In this document: positions 25,513-37,712 of the stretch, piece by piece
Numbering within the stretch: the first letter of the stretch is position 1
How the letters are laid out: each line of letters begins with the position of its first letter
Source: Plumapathes pennacea
Taxonomy: Eukaryota > Cnidaria > Anthozoa > Antipatharia > Myriopathidae
NCBI GenBank assembly: GCA_964036295.1
Contig: OZ038465.1
Span: 943,615 to 1,007,614, forward strand
Reading direction: 5' to 3'
Length of the DNA: 64,000 bases
Translations under genes and position numbers: made by a program
Notes under the pieces: generated by a model
What the model was told of the DNA's origin: nothing
Databases searched by the model: none
Seen by the model: only the letters and a program-made list of their open reading frames with translations

Positions 25513-25876
25513 ACTCGCACAGTTACTTCTATCTAATCGGAGGTGGTTTTTTTTCAACCAGAAATGAAAAGTCAAAACCGCGCGCAAAGGATCAAGGGCT
25601 TTTAATTATTACTCAAAGTTTCCCACTGAAGATGAGGTCTAGGAGTAAAAGCGAGCACTGTGCAGACTGTATAAAAGCAAGACTAAATGGTATTATATCT
25701 ACTGCTAGAATGTAGCTAGGATAGAGCTGGTGGCAGCTCAGTCCCCAGCCGTCAGCGGTTTCAGCGCAAACACCGACGTCTGGGGACTGAGCCTAGCTCC
25801 GCACTTGTACGATTGAGGGTTTGAGGAGCTCGCTACACGATTTTGGCGGGAAGAAGCGGGTGACAGCTCACAACCT

Positions 25877-26110
25877 ACAATCATGGTCAAAATTGTTGGG
25901 ACGATTTCAAGTTTACCCCCTCCCCCCCATTCAATGTTGGGTAGCTGAGCATGGTTCAGCTTATAGCTGCACCACGGGCCATCATTGAATGGAGGGGAGG
26001 GGGAGGGACTTGAAAACAAGAAATATGAGACCCCTATAGGTTGTACGGATTTACATTGTGTTCCGGATGTGCGTAAGTGGAGCGTCCCAACGACTTTTGA
26101 CCATGATTGT
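25877..26110. repeat. Inverted-repeat element, long copy
   Basis: Ends ACAATCATGGTCAAAA and TTTTGACCATGATTGT are exact inverted repeats. Inside are CGTCCCAAC and a purine/pyrimidine-rich centre. It is 234 bases long and carries about 51 bases between two ATTCAATG/ATTGAATG sites that the second copy lacks. Confidence 0.85.
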
Positions 26111-27385
26111 CTGAAAACGGTAAAAAGTGTTTAAACGCTTCTGGAACTAAGGAAAAAAGAGCTACAACCACCAAACTCGGGCATGTTTATGAATACTTTA
26201 TAGTGTAGATAACTGTCTTTTCAGAGTTGGTTGAAGTCAATTCACAAACGTGTATAATATTTGACCGTTAAGTGCCGATTGCGTTACTTAGAGCCGTTTT
26301 GTTACATTGTGTGCTTAGGAACTGTATTCTGCCTGATATAAGAGCATCATGCAGTGCAGCAAGCGTGCGATACGTGTTTCAGACATCGGACATAACAGTT
26401 GCATTCTTTTTTTTTAGCCGGTGCCATATTCTCGAGTGAAATTTGATTCTTTGTTTGACCTCGTCTGGCCCAGTTTGTCATTACTCCCATCAATACTCCA
26501 CAGTAAAATGCTAAATAAAAATATTCAAGACATTTTCAACAAAACTGTAAACGCGATATGTTTGACAAACGCTAGGTAAATCTTTCAATGCATTTTTTAC
26601 TAATTTCACGACAGCATTTTTTGTGTTTAGAACATTACTCCCTTAAAAGTCAAACAAATAATTTGAATCTAATTATCTCTTTTCTTGTTGTTCAGCGGAG
26701 TATTGTTGTTTTTCCTTCTATACGAGGGAAACATTAAGCGGATTATGCACCAATATGGGCTTTAGATATAACTATTCCCGGTAATACACTTTTCCAGTTT
26801 TTAACTGTTTTAAAACTGCCGAATTTGACAACAAACAACGGAGTATTGTCTGGTGTAATGTTGAGCAACCTCCGTGTGACGTCACATGAACAGTTGTCGC
26901 CGCCATAACACGGCTATTCGCAAGCTTATTCGATTCATCAAAATATCAGGTGTTATAAGCAAGTCCTATAACAAAAATCCGTGAATGAAACTTGCCGTCA
27001 CGGCGAATTTCCGCCGCTAAACAGCTGCACCCCGGTACCAGACTCGGCATACGTGAATACTGTATTCCCTTTCAAGTAGGAAATTCAACGAGGATCCATT
27101 TTCCTTTACACTAAATATGTTTAGCATCTTTTCATTACAATCAATCGTCTCACTGTAAAATGTAGCTACTTAAAAATATATAAATTTCCTGTCACCAGAC
27201 CTTTTAACCTTTAGAAGCCTAACGTGGGCCCTATTTTCTGCTAGCGGATAGTTTCTCGTTTCAATTTTTTATAAACTAGACGTAAAATGATTTCTTGACA
27301 CAATATCTGCCAAGGTGTATCAAAATATTTTCCGTCCCTTCAGCCCAAGAACCTTAAACGGCGATTTTACTTCTGCGGAACAAAC

Positions 27386-27568
27386 ACAATCATGGTCAAA
27401 ATTGTTGGGACGATTTCAAGTTTACCACCTCCCCCCCATTCAATGAATGGAGGGGAGGGGGAGGGACTTGAAAACAAGAAATATGAAACCCCCATAGGTT
27501 GTACGGATTTACATTGTGTTCCGGATGTGCGTAAGTGGAGCGTCCCAACGACTTTTGACCATGATTGT
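27386..27568. repeat. Inverted-repeat element, short copy
   Basis: 183 bases with the same ends and about 95 percent identity by eye to the copy at 25877. The centre collapses to CCATTCAATGAATGGA, a near-perfect palindrome. No target duplication is obvious at either copy. Confidence 0.85.
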
Positions 27569-28598
27569 AGTACATGCAGCAAATTGCACCTTCAGATCGC
27601 ATAGGTGACTGGCGGTTTGTTTTTATGGTCGATCCGTTAACTCCTTACTGTTTGAAATTATGTAAAATTGAACATTTTTTATGGTCACTCTAACACCGAG
27701 TAAATTTTTGCAAACACTCACAGTCTGAGTCAAGTCTTACTTCGTTTTAGCAGAAGCTTTGATGTTTTAAAGTTTGACAACCAGTCGCCTGTATGTTTTG
27801 TCACCATCAGGTAACTTTTCAGGGCGGACGTGAAAGTGTCTTTCATAGCCTGCACAGCAAGCGCTTTTCTTTACGGAAGAACTTCCAGGCTAAAGTACCA
27901 GGCTTCGAGTCACTCGGACAGTAGGCCGCGCGGACAGTTGCAAGGGCCTGTGGCGCAGGCTATGTCTTTCACTGAGCGGCGCAATTAAATATTTTTCCAT
28001 TTTTTAAAAAAATCGGTATCCACGGAAACCGTTATTACAGAACTAGTTTAGCACAAACTAATTTAGTATATACTCAGCTTTGGCGTTGTCATTGTCGAAT
28101 AAAACGTTGTAAAAATGTAACACTGTGTAATTAGGGATTGGGAGTGGACAGGCACCTCTAAAAGTAATTAAACGCTTTCTCCAAGCTAAATGAAGTTCTC
28201 TCAGCGAATCAGTCAATGCGATTTTTCCAGGGCTATTTTATCCGCGGTTGAGTTTTAGTGCTTTTCTTGTGTATTTCATCCAATCAGAGCGCACGTACTG
28301 TAAAAGTGTTTTGCCTCACAAATTTGCATGATTCGTAAAATAATAGACGCTCCTGCGTATACTAAAGCATCAAGTTTCTTTACTAATTACACAATAGTCA
28401 AACGAAGAAAAAACTAGGTGCATCAAGGCCCACTCATTTTCAAATGATCAAAGTTTCAACTCTCCCTAGTCCTCGACTTCCGCTGTCACTTCCAAAACAG
28501 ATGGCGGTCGACCAGCGGCAGATGTGTTGAAGACCATAAATGTTCTCGAATATCTTAATTCTTTTTGATTCTCCGGCGAAGAAAGAGCTCTGGAGGCA

Positions 28599-31500
28599 AT
28601 GCGTGCCGTTTGTCGTACTGTGGGAAGCGTTCTTGCTTTTTACTTGATCTCGATCGCCATTTGTTCCACGTCCCAGTTTTGTGACAAAGATGGATGTTCA
28701 AGCGTTTTGAAGAAAGGTTAGTAGAGTCCGTTTATTGAAAGAGTTGTAGTGTGAGAGAGTTTAGGGTAGCATGCTCTTTGAAAATTCAGCGTGTACCTTG
28801 ACCTCGGGGACGAAACTAACCGATGTTTTCTTCGATCAGTTCAATCAATAATCTTAAGTTTTAGAGACGAGCTTGGCAAATCTTGTGACCCATGCCATAT
28901 AATGCATAAGCAGTATTGATGATCTGATATTACAGTTTGAACATTTGATTCGGGAAATAATTCATATACTTTACTAAACTACGAATCGCTTATATAAACC
29001 AACAAGCATGTGGGTTAATATTTTTTATAAAGTTTATAAAGTTTATAGTATTATATAAGACAGTACTGTAGTTATATATTTGTGACTTACTTGTTATAAA
29101 GTTAAAGATTATTATTCATGAATATGGACAACAAAGAAAGACCAAGCTAAATGGAATCACAGAAAAATTAACTAAAAATATACCTAAAAGGGAAAACAAG
29201 AAAGCAAAAGAATTAAAGCATGACTGAAATATACAACAAACAAAAGTACTGATGCTCTTTTTGTTTTGCGTATGGACTAAGAGTTTCTTGGTCTTTTTTT
29301 AATTTTTTTTTTACTCAAGTTAATATATTCAGTTTTACATATTTAAATGCCCAGTAATTGTCTTACTTACAACATGTCACATCACCTGCTTGATGAAAGA
29401 TATATGCTCTTGCTGAAACTCTGATCTGAATAAAGACTTCACGGAAACTTTTCCTTTTAGTAACTAAGTAACGTTAATATGTGCTTAGCATGGGTGCATG
29501 CAATCTTTCACTTGTATTTTTGCATTCAAGCTGTTACGTTTAGACTATCATTTCTCCTATATAAACATCAGCCATACTAGTTCTGGTACACAGGATTTTT
29601 TTTTCACTGGGAAGTCTGGTGAGTACAACAATTTTTGTATTCAAGATCTGACAGTTTCACTGATCAAAGAATGAAAAAAAAATTACAGGAAATCAAGTGG
29701 TACTATCAAAAAAATACTGGGCTGGCAGTACCAACCTTCTCCCCCTCTCCCCCTCATGTTGTCTTCCTTTTTTCTTGTCCTCTCTCTTAATTCCTTTCAA
29801 ACATATCTCTTCCCAATAGTTCTGCTTGCCCCTTTTTCTTTCCATCTGGCTTATGGGAGGTAGTTTCCCTCTCAATGCAGTATTTACATTTCCATCTTAT
29901 TCAGGGCATTTAAAGCCATTTGGTGAACACAGGCCAGCAGAGGGTGAGATCAAATCACTCAAATATGCCCCACGCTCAGCCGACTTCTACCGCAAGTTCA
30001 TCTTTGGTCGACAACCTGTAGTCATTAGGAATGCTGCCAGTTCCTGGCCGGCAGTAAAGTACTGGAGCAGTGAATCATACCTTGATAAATATTTTGGTTC
30101 TGATGTCTTTAGTGTGGAACTCCGCAAGAGTTTCAAGAATGAATTGCCAATTAAAAAACCAATGACTTTAAGAGAGTTTCTAAAGATCTATAAAGAAGAC
30201 AATGTTTATTTAGACTCTCCATTTACAACACAGTCAATGCTGAAGGACATACTTTTGCCATCATTCATCAACTGTGATAAGATATCCTCCAATATTGACT
30301 CTGTGAACCTCTTAATGAGCAGCGGCAATACTAGCTCTGCCTTTCACCATGATGGCTATGAGAATGTACTGGCTATGATCTCAGGCAGCAAGAGTGTCAT
30401 TCTTGTAAACAGTTCCTATGGCAACAGTCTCTATGCCGACCAACCCTCAATCTCTGCTGGAGTTCTGCCATTTGATCCTGAGAAGCTTGACTTGGAAACT
30501 TACAGCAAGTTGGCGGATGTGCCTTATTATGAAATAACTGTGCATGCAGGTTGGTGTTTTAGTTGAGGATAAAATATTTTTGTTTGAGGCTTATTCAATC
30601 TGTAGCTTAAAATGCTGTTAATATTCTAGTCATCAATTTGTGGTTGATTATTAGATCAATATTACACTTCCCTAGATGCTTAAATTAATATTTATTATTT
30701 ACTATGAAGTGTTTAAACCATGAATAAATACTGTAGTATCTGTAGTTTACACATCTGCACATATAATCAGTTTTAAAATATGTCTAATTTTTATGTGCAT
30801 TTCATGTTTAAATATTGTTCTTTATATCACAGGTGATTTGCTCTACATTCCCCAGTATTGGTACCACCATGTGCGTTCTAAAGGCAGTCCTAATATTGGC
30901 ATCAACATCTGGTTTGGCCAGTTTAACTTTGAAGACCAATTTACAGAAGCTGGATTATCGGAAAACATCAATGTGATTGAGGTGAGAAAACTTTCCTTGG
31001 GAAAATCACCATCCTCATTTTTGTAACAGAAATGGTAAGGGGTCAAGTGACTATTTCAGCTAATTTTCTATTTTTAAATTATTTTAATTTGTTTCAAAAG
31101 TAATATTTAAAACTAAATAGAGGAAGTGTTTTTTACACTTGACTCTATGACATTACTTATATATTATCTTAATATATAGTCACTTGAGCCCTTCTTTTAT
31201 GCCACCCTTCAGCCACACTGAAAAGTCCTTGGGATCATCCTGGGGAATGATAACAGCTGTAATTAATATTGATCTAATGCATTACTTGGCCTGCAGGTCA
31301 CAGAGATGTTTGACAAGCTAGTGAAGCAACAACCAGACAACATCCATTGCCAAGGACAGACACTTCTTTTGAGTGAAATTCTACAGATCAACACGAGTGA
31401 CCCAAAGAGTGGACACCTAAGAATTCCAAAACAGAACCAAAGGCCCACAGATGTGAAACTTGCAAGTGGATTCACAAGTATGCATAATAACATTTACTTT

Positions 31501-34500
31501 ACTGATCCATTGCTAAAGTTCATGTAAAAAGTTATGTTGTGTTAGTCATCGAGAGTAGCCACATCCTGTTGCTTTATTACTGAATTTGGTACAACTTTTA
31601 CCTAATATATGTCCACCAGGTAAGCCACACCCTTAATTTGGAAGCTGAAGTTTTGAGCAAAATAGTGCGACCTGTAGATGGTTTATGTCTACGTTTCAAT
31701 TAAGATAGATTCAGTTAGCTTCACATTGGTATTGGACTTTTACCATCTTATGTCGAGAGAATTGAGCATAATGTGACGCTATTCTATTTTGTTTTCTGGT
31801 TTAAAACCAATCGTACTATAATGTTTTTTTGAACTTCTGCTGTTCTTGCTCTGCCTTTGTCTACTTTCTTTGCGCCAGGCATTTTCTTTCTTTTTCTTTT
31901 TCATTTTGTTTTCATATTCAGTGTACACCTTCTGTTTTCCTCTAGTGCCTGTGTTTGGGTTTGGGACAGCAACCCTGATGAACAACACTTTGCCTGCGGT
32001 CAAGACAGCGCTAGAAGCTGGCTACAGGTGACCACACATCTCCCTTTTTATGTCGTGTTTGTATCGGGTAATCATTATTTTGTTTATTTTATTTTTGTGG
32101 TGGTATTCATGGCAATAACCAATTTGGTTTTTCTTTCACTTTTTAGATTGATCGATTCGGCCCAGGGCTACCCCATGTCAGAGCGACAAATTGCTGAGGC
32201 AATTGTCCAAAGTGGAGTTCCACGATCAGAGATCTTCATTATCACTAAGCTTCATCCACGGTTCTTGGGATACAACACAACCATTGATGCGGTGGAAACG
32301 TCACTAAAGGAGTTGAACACAGACTACATCGACTTGTTTCTCATTCACAGCCAGGAGTGCGATAACTTTCTCCTTGCGTGTGGAGAAGGTGTGTGTATTT
32401 TCAGGAATGTCTTGGTTGGTGCTACAAAGTCTGCAGAGTTATAAAGCGCTAAGGGCTGGTTCACACGGTAAAAGTTCTCTTGCGCTAATGCGTTTGCACT
32501 TGCTTCACAAATTTAATCGTGTGGACCGGTTACTTGCGCTTTCGCTTGCTTGTGTACACAAGAGATCTCGATGTATAAATTTGTTTCTCTAGGTGAACCA
32601 AAGGGTACATGGCAAGAAAGTTGGCTAGCCATGGAGGAGATGCACAAGCGAGGGAAACTCCGCAGCCTGGGGGTGAGCAACTTTGCAGTAAAAGAGCTGG
32701 AAGAACTGCTAGAACTTGCGACGGTGCCGGTGTCTGCTGTGGAGAACTTCTTTGATCCATTTCACCAGGCAAAGAAAGTCAGAGCATTTTGTCGGGAGCA
32801 CAACATCCGCTTCATTGGTTACTCTACACTGGGTAAGTGAACACGTGGTCCGCAGAGATCAGTAAATGAACAGACAATATCTGCTCCCGCTGAGAACCTA
32901 GTGTGTAACGTCCAGATAGTACTGCCATGAAGAAAGAGAAAATATCGTGAAGTTGATCATGCGCTAAATTTGTCTCTCTTCTAGTCTGGAGGGTGCGCTA
33001 AATTACAATTCGGTATTTTTTCCGTGCGATTTTTTTTATGAACATCATCCAATAAACCAGTTTGCGCATGCATTCAACAAGCCACAACTTTAACTTGTTT
33101 TCGCCCTCCGTGTATATGAACTCAAATTCGAGTTTATATGGATCGGAAGCCTTTTTCCGCTGTTTTTCTGCAACATTCACGCATTTTTTCTAGCAGGAGA
33201 TGTTTGGATACGCCCGCAACCTTGAGAAAGTGGTCCATACACTTTTGGTCATACGTAATTCACTAATTCTCGTCCCTCGATAGGTACCCAGTGGGTGTAT
33301 TTCCATGGCCTGGACAAAAATCCCGTCCTCAACTCGCCGCTCATTCTTGAGTTATCATCACATTACGAGTTCGTGTCGTCTCAAGTAGTTCTCCGATGGG
33401 CAATCCATCTGAACGTCACTGTCATTCCACGGTCCAAGAACCCGAGGAATATCCACCTTAACTTGAGGGCTCTTGATTTCTCCCTGAAGCAGGAAGAGAT
33501 AGACATGCTGACTAATATCACGCTGTACGAGTATCATCCACTAGAGAGGAAATACATCAAGAAAGAAGGTGCACGAATCGTTCTTTATCTGTTACTGCTA
33601 AACGAACAGGAAGTGACGTAGATGAGTGAGTGACATACGAGTGACTCAGTAATCGATGGAAAGACATGGCGGTGACTTCAGATCGCGATGACAGGATTTT
33701 TTGCAACTTTCCTTGTTAAGCTGTAGCCATGACTCAGCCCAGCTTTCTTCTGAGCAAATTGTTGGGAAAGTCTACAGCCCAACGGGAAAATCTGGTAGCT
33801 CCAGGCTGGTGGATACGCTGCTTTGGACTGACTGCTGACTGACATACACATTAGTGAATGAACCCACAAGTGAGTGAGCGAGTGGACCTGTGTGTTAAGT
33901 GAGTGAGACAGGTAATCAGAGGGAGTGGATATGTGCCTTGATGATGCGTGAGCGAGTGTGACTCGGTTGAATGGGTGAATCTATAGAGAACTCAGAAGAG
34001 TAACAGCTTTCTTTTTGTCGTTTTGTTTGTAGAGTGTAACGATGTTCATGAACAGTGTCCCAGCTGGGCTGCCGCGGGAGAATGTCGTGAAAACCCGGAC
34101 TGGATGCTGATCAACTGTCAATTGAGCTGCAAACTTTGTTGTATGTAGTCCTCCTCCTCCTATTCACTCCGACTTTTTGATGTTATTGTTCACCTTTTGT
34201 ACATCTGCATGTTGTTACACGTTTGTGCTGCTCCCCCTCTCACTTACCTGTTCCAGTCAGTCAGTCAGTCAGTCATTTACTCATTCATTTATTCACTGAC
34301 TTACTGACTCACTCATTTACTCATTCACTGACTCTGTTACGGCTCCCTCCAACCCACCCACCCACTTACTCACACACAAACTCATTCATTCACTGACTCT
34401 GTTAAGGCTCCCTCCCACCCACCCACCCACTCACTCAATCACTCACTCACACACTAGCTTATTCATTCACTGACTCGTTTTTAATTCCAGATGATGAGCC

Positions 34501-35849
34501 GGACGATATCGGTGACGAAACCGTTAAACCTGAAGTGTTTGTGGGCTCAGAGGACCACTACATGTATGCAATAGGAAAGAATGGCGCGGTGAGCTGGAGA
34601 TTCAAGACTTATGACAAGATCCAGGGCAGTGCTGTGTTTAAGTCAGATGGTGAAATGCTCTACTTTGGCTCCGCCGACGGTTTTGTGTATGCACTTGCTC
34701 CTCTCACTGGTAAACCCGTCTGGACTTTTCAAACCAAAGGTGCTGTCATAGCAACACCGCAAGTTAGTAATGCTGGGGTTCTGTACATCGGTTCCCATGA
34801 CTACCACTTCTATGCTCTTGACGCCAAAAACGGCTCCCTTATTTGGAAGAAGGATCTGCAGTGCGCCTTTTGGGGCGGGGCTGTCTTAGAAGAACAAAAG
34901 AAGGCCCTTTACACAGGATGCGTGGCAGACCCGTTGAAGCCCACAAAAGATGTCCCAAGGATCCTTGCACTGAGTTTAGAGACCGGTGACGTCATGTGGA
35001 GATTTGAAACAGCAGGAAATGTCTACGCCTCCCCTGCCTTGAGTAAAGATGGCGACACCGTGTTCTTCGGATCGCTCGACGCTCATGTTTACGCGTTAAA
35101 TGCTGAAACGGGTGAGCAGTTATGGGCGTATGACGCTGGGTCCGAGATCGAGTCGTCTCCTGCTGTGAGTAAACTCGACGGAACGCTGTTTATCGGGCTC
35201 ATTAAGGACCAGCTGGTAGCGCTCAATACACTCAGGGGACCCCTGATGGGGAAACTCAAGTGGAAGGTGGACACTGGAGGAGAAGTAGTGTCATCACCCG
35301 TCATCACCGAGGATGGCAAGGTAAGACATGTGTTCATGATGTAAAGAGCGTTTGACATATATTAATAAAGACTAGAAAGTTAGATACAGTAGGCAGACTT
35401 GTCAGGAAAACATGGGAGAGGAAAAAACGGGAATGCGTGAGGGAGTGAAGAATCAGAAAAGAACAGAAATGAAAAGAGATCAGATAATAACGGCAGATGA
35501 AAAGCAACAAAACACAGTTCATGTTTTCGCCCGTGACCACGCTCCTGTTCCTGTGACCACGTGACCACGCTTCATCCTGTACTCTCAGCTGTTCATAGGT
35601 TCTGGGGACGGACGTATTTTAGCCATGAATCAAACAGACGGAGCGACCATCTGGGCGCCAGTGACAAGTGACTACGTCGTCTCGTCCGTGGCTGTCAGCC
35701 GCGGAAACGTCGTGTATGGCGCCAGTACGGACAAGACAATCTTCGCCTTAAACGGAGAGGACGGTTCTATCATCTGGAGTTACGATACAGGCGCCGCAGT
35801 AGTAGCTACTCCTGTTCTTGCTCCAGAGAACAGCATGCCCGTTGGCTAA
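28599..35849 (+). CDS. Secreted JmjC - aldo-keto reductase - ShK - PQQ-propeller fusion protein, 1046 aa
   Basis: Eleven exons: 28599-28716, 29905-30549, 30833-30981, 31297-31477, 31946-32027, 32147-32388, 32593-32832, 33284-33568, 34033-34140, 34491-35320 and 35589-35849. They total 3141 nt and read in frame from ATG to TAA. The first exon is a signal peptide (VGSVLAFYLISIAICSTSQ), so the product should enter the secretory pathway. In order come a JmjC/cupin oxygenase (about 40-304), an unassigned linker (305-364), an aldo-keto reductase (365-647), an ShK domain (648-683) and an eight-repeat PQQ-like beta-propeller (about 690-1046). Active-site residues of both enzymes are present. Phase continuity across every module boundary argues against two merged genes. 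Each family is known by itself; I do not recognise this combination as described, and its substrate is unknown. Lumenal hydroxylation coupled to NADPH-dependent carbonyl reduction is only one possibility. Confidence 0.9.
29905..30981 (+). other. JmjC/cupin-8 oxygenase module of the fusion protein
   Basis: Exons 29905-30549 and 30833-30981 encode residues 40-304. The Fe(II) ligands are visible as H187-x-D189 in AFHHDGYENVL and H266 in IPQYWYHHV. K202 lies 15 residues after the first histidine, where 2-oxoglutarate is bound in FIH-like enzymes. The N-terminal part (FYRKFIFGRQPVVIRNA, then SWPAVKYW) matches the JMJD7/JMJD5-like cupin start. It is predicted to be an active hydroxylase, unusually with a secretion signal. 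Confidence 0.85.
31297..31477 (+). other. Linker exon between JmjC and reductase modules
   Basis: The exon encodes residues 305-364 (VTEMFDKLVKQQ ... LASGFTS). I recognise no domain. The start is helical in character and probably completes the JmjC dimerisation region. It ends in phase 1, matching the first reductase exon. Confidence 0.7.
31946..33568 (+). other. Aldo-keto reductase module of the fusion protein
   Basis: Four exons (31946-32027, 32147-32388, 32593-32832, 33284-33568) encode residues 365-647. The catalytic tetrad is intact: D395 and Y400 in LIDSAQGYPMSE, K426 in IITKLHP and H459 in FLIHSQE, with spacing close to the family standard. LGVSNF and VIPRSKNPRNI match the substrate-barrel and NADP-phosphate binding regions. 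It begins abruptly at VFGFGTATL, as a fused barrel would. Confidence 0.9.
34033..34140 (+). other. ShK (ShKT) domain exon
   Basis: A single symmetric phase 1-1 exon encodes residues 648-683 with six cysteines (649, 655, 664, 675, 679, 682) in the C-x5-C-x8-C-x10-C-x3-C-x2-C order of ShK domains. In multidomain secreted enzymes this domain usually acts as a structural or protein-binding module; nothing here implies channel blocking. The symmetric exon fits insertion by exon shuffling. Confidence 0.9.
34255..34480. repeat. CAGT/CATT/CCCAC microsatellite tract
   Basis: Short runs of CAGT, CATT, CACT and CCCAC units fill the end of the intron before the propeller exon. They include a duplicated block of about 60 bases starting CACTGACTCTGTTA. 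Confidence 0.8.
34491..35849 (+). other. PQQ-like beta-propeller module
   Basis: Two exons (34491-35320 and 35589-35849) encode residues 684-1046. Eight repeats of the form G-S-x-D-x-x-x-Y-A-L-x-x-x-x-G-x-x-x-W can be counted, with tryptophans in SWRFKT, VWTFQT, IWKKDL, MWRFET, LWAYDA, KWKVDT, IWAPVT and IWSYDT. Eight blades match quinoprotein dehydrogenase and BamB-type propellers. I see no clear quinoprotein catalytic residues, so a binding or scaffold role is at least as likely as quinone chemistry. Confidence 0.87.
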
Positions 35850-35864
35850 TGAGACGGCCCTTAC

Positions 35865-36093
35865 GCCTGGTTCACGTGTACGACGCAAACAAAACATAAG
35901 TACAATAAGAACAAGTTTAAAGAACAGTTTCGTGTGAACCTGGACTTTCTTTCTTCTTGTGCTTACGTCGCTATTTCTACGTGTAAGCCTCGATGATCAA
36001 GTAGTCAGAAGTTCCAACCCTTCGTCTTGAGCGTAGCATTGCGCCGTATATTAGTTTCGTGCGCACGCGTGCGTCGTATGTGTGAACCAGCCC
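35865..36093. repeat. Inverted-repeat element just after the fusion-gene stop codon
   Basis: GCCTGGTTCACGTGTACGACGC on the left pairs with GCGTCGTATGTGTGAACCAGCC on the right, 229 bases end to end. Internal GTGTGAACC and GTACGTCG-like echoes suggest a MITE. It starts about 15 bases past the TAA, so it probably forms part of the 3' UTR. Confidence 0.7.
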
Positions 36094-37010
36094 GCTTTAG
36101 CGCCGTTTTCGGGCGACTGTCGATAATGATCGTATGATTGCTTTGGTTTTGCGTTTGCGACGCTTCGGATTGGTCCAAACAAGTTTGGTGCAAAAGCAAA
36201 ACCTGATTGCGATGTCCTCACGCAAACAAGCAAGCACGTGGCAATGGCGTTTCCTCGCACTGCTGGTTTCTTCTTTAAAGTAAAAACCAAACGCCAAATA
36301 CTTTGGCTTCTGATTGGTTGAAAGTGTTTCTTACAGTCTCTGTGATTGGTTGAAAGTGTTTCTTACAGCCTCTGTGATTAGTACGGTAGCCACCGTAGGT
36401 TAGCGGTGTACTTACTTTGGTTTTCGACAGTCATCCGAAAACGGTGACTCTGTAAAGCACTAAGCGGCCATTGACTGCTCGTTGCTGGAAGAGGAAAGTA
36501 TGTGTACCACTTACTGTATATCCTGTAACCATTAGAACACAAAAAGGTGTATTATTATTTATTAACCTTGAAATCAGTAGTGGGAAAGGTAAATTTGAAG
36601 TTAGTTTATAAAAGCGTACAACATGTATAATTTTTTATAGGAATGGTGTAGGTCTCTGTTATGTCAAATTTAAGCCAACAATATTAAAGTATAGTTCACC
36701 TCATAACTGCAAACCTCAGGGTCCCGTGTCACGTTTGGCATCGACAAATATTTATCTTCCCCTCCTCCCTGGGAGTTCACCATCGGTAGCTCACTGACAT
36801 CTCATTTAAAACGCGAGAGACAAACTATGTCCAGATTGAGACTGAACGTCCAATTTTCCGCCCAAGTGTGTTTCGTTCAGTCTAGTTCGGCTCAGACGCG
36901 GTTCAGTCTGCTTTGAACATCATGTCTCCCACCATAACAGCACAAGTTAGGATTATAATAACAGTGCGACTTGTTTTCATTCAGGAATCAAAGTTACGGC
37001 AAGTTCCCCT

Positions 37011-37037
37011 ACCCCCCCCCCCCCCCCCCCCCCCCCC
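37011..37037. repeat. Poly-C tract
   Basis: About 27 consecutive C after CCCCTA, followed by GAA and a T run. The length is unreliable in most sequencing methods. Confidence 0.9.
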
Positions 37038-37712
37038 GAATTTTTTTTTTATACTGAAGCACAGAGAGTCTTTTCATGTTCTGATGCGGTGATGTTTCAG
37101 TTCTATATAACCATATTGCTCCGGATTGCCATTATCTCTTGAAGAAACCGCGGCATAGGAGGAATAGGTAAGTCCTTTTATTGGAAGGTTAGCTTACAAA
37201 AATGGAAGGTAAAAATGGCCCATCATGTCAAAAATTACACTGTTTAGTCCTTTGGAAAAATTAAATAATAATCAAACCATATTCATATAACAAATGCTTG
37301 TAAAATCCTTAGACTGCACACTCAAGTATACGTTAGTTCCATACGTTTTCTATAACAGGTTGTGCACAAAAAAAATGGAGTTGAGTTAGATAGTAATGGC
37401 GACGAACGCTGACCAACAGATGTGACGTCAAGACAGGCTCATAAAATTCGAGGATGCTCAGTCTGATGCAGTGATGCAGTGTTCTGTACGACGTTCGTAC
37501 TGAAGTTTGTTAGAAAAAACGTAAATGCACTGGGCAGGACTGTCGGCCTTGTTTAATTCCCGGATGAAAACAAAACAAGGCGTGCAAAACACTCTGGTCG
37601 AAGGAGATTGTTTGAGTGAGTCCGTAATTTGTGCTATTCCTGAGTATGCTGCTGGACGCGGTGAAGATGAAGGTCATAACTTATGATCAACTGAATGCGT
37701 TGACACTGTTGA

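Larger units (their letters stand above)
25513..28598. other. Spacer between gene B and the fusion-enzyme gene
   Basis: No exon is supported. It holds a short hairpin near 25738-25790 (CAGTCCCCAG / CTGGGGACTG), two copies of one inverted-repeat element, and probably the promoter of the downstream gene in the last few hundred bases. A CCAATCAGAGCGCACGTA motif at 28280 resembles the tails of palindromic elements elsewhere in the window. Confidence 0.6.
35850..37712. other. Convergent 3' spacer between fusion gene and TMEM209
   Basis: No coding exon is supported. It holds the inverted-repeat element at 35865-36093, two tandem GTGATTGGTTGAAAGTGTTTCTTACAG units near 36310-36370, and a poly-C run at 37011-37037. 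There is a possible minus-strand AATAAA (plus TTTATT) at 37177-37182 for the TMEM209 gene. Confidence 0.6.
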
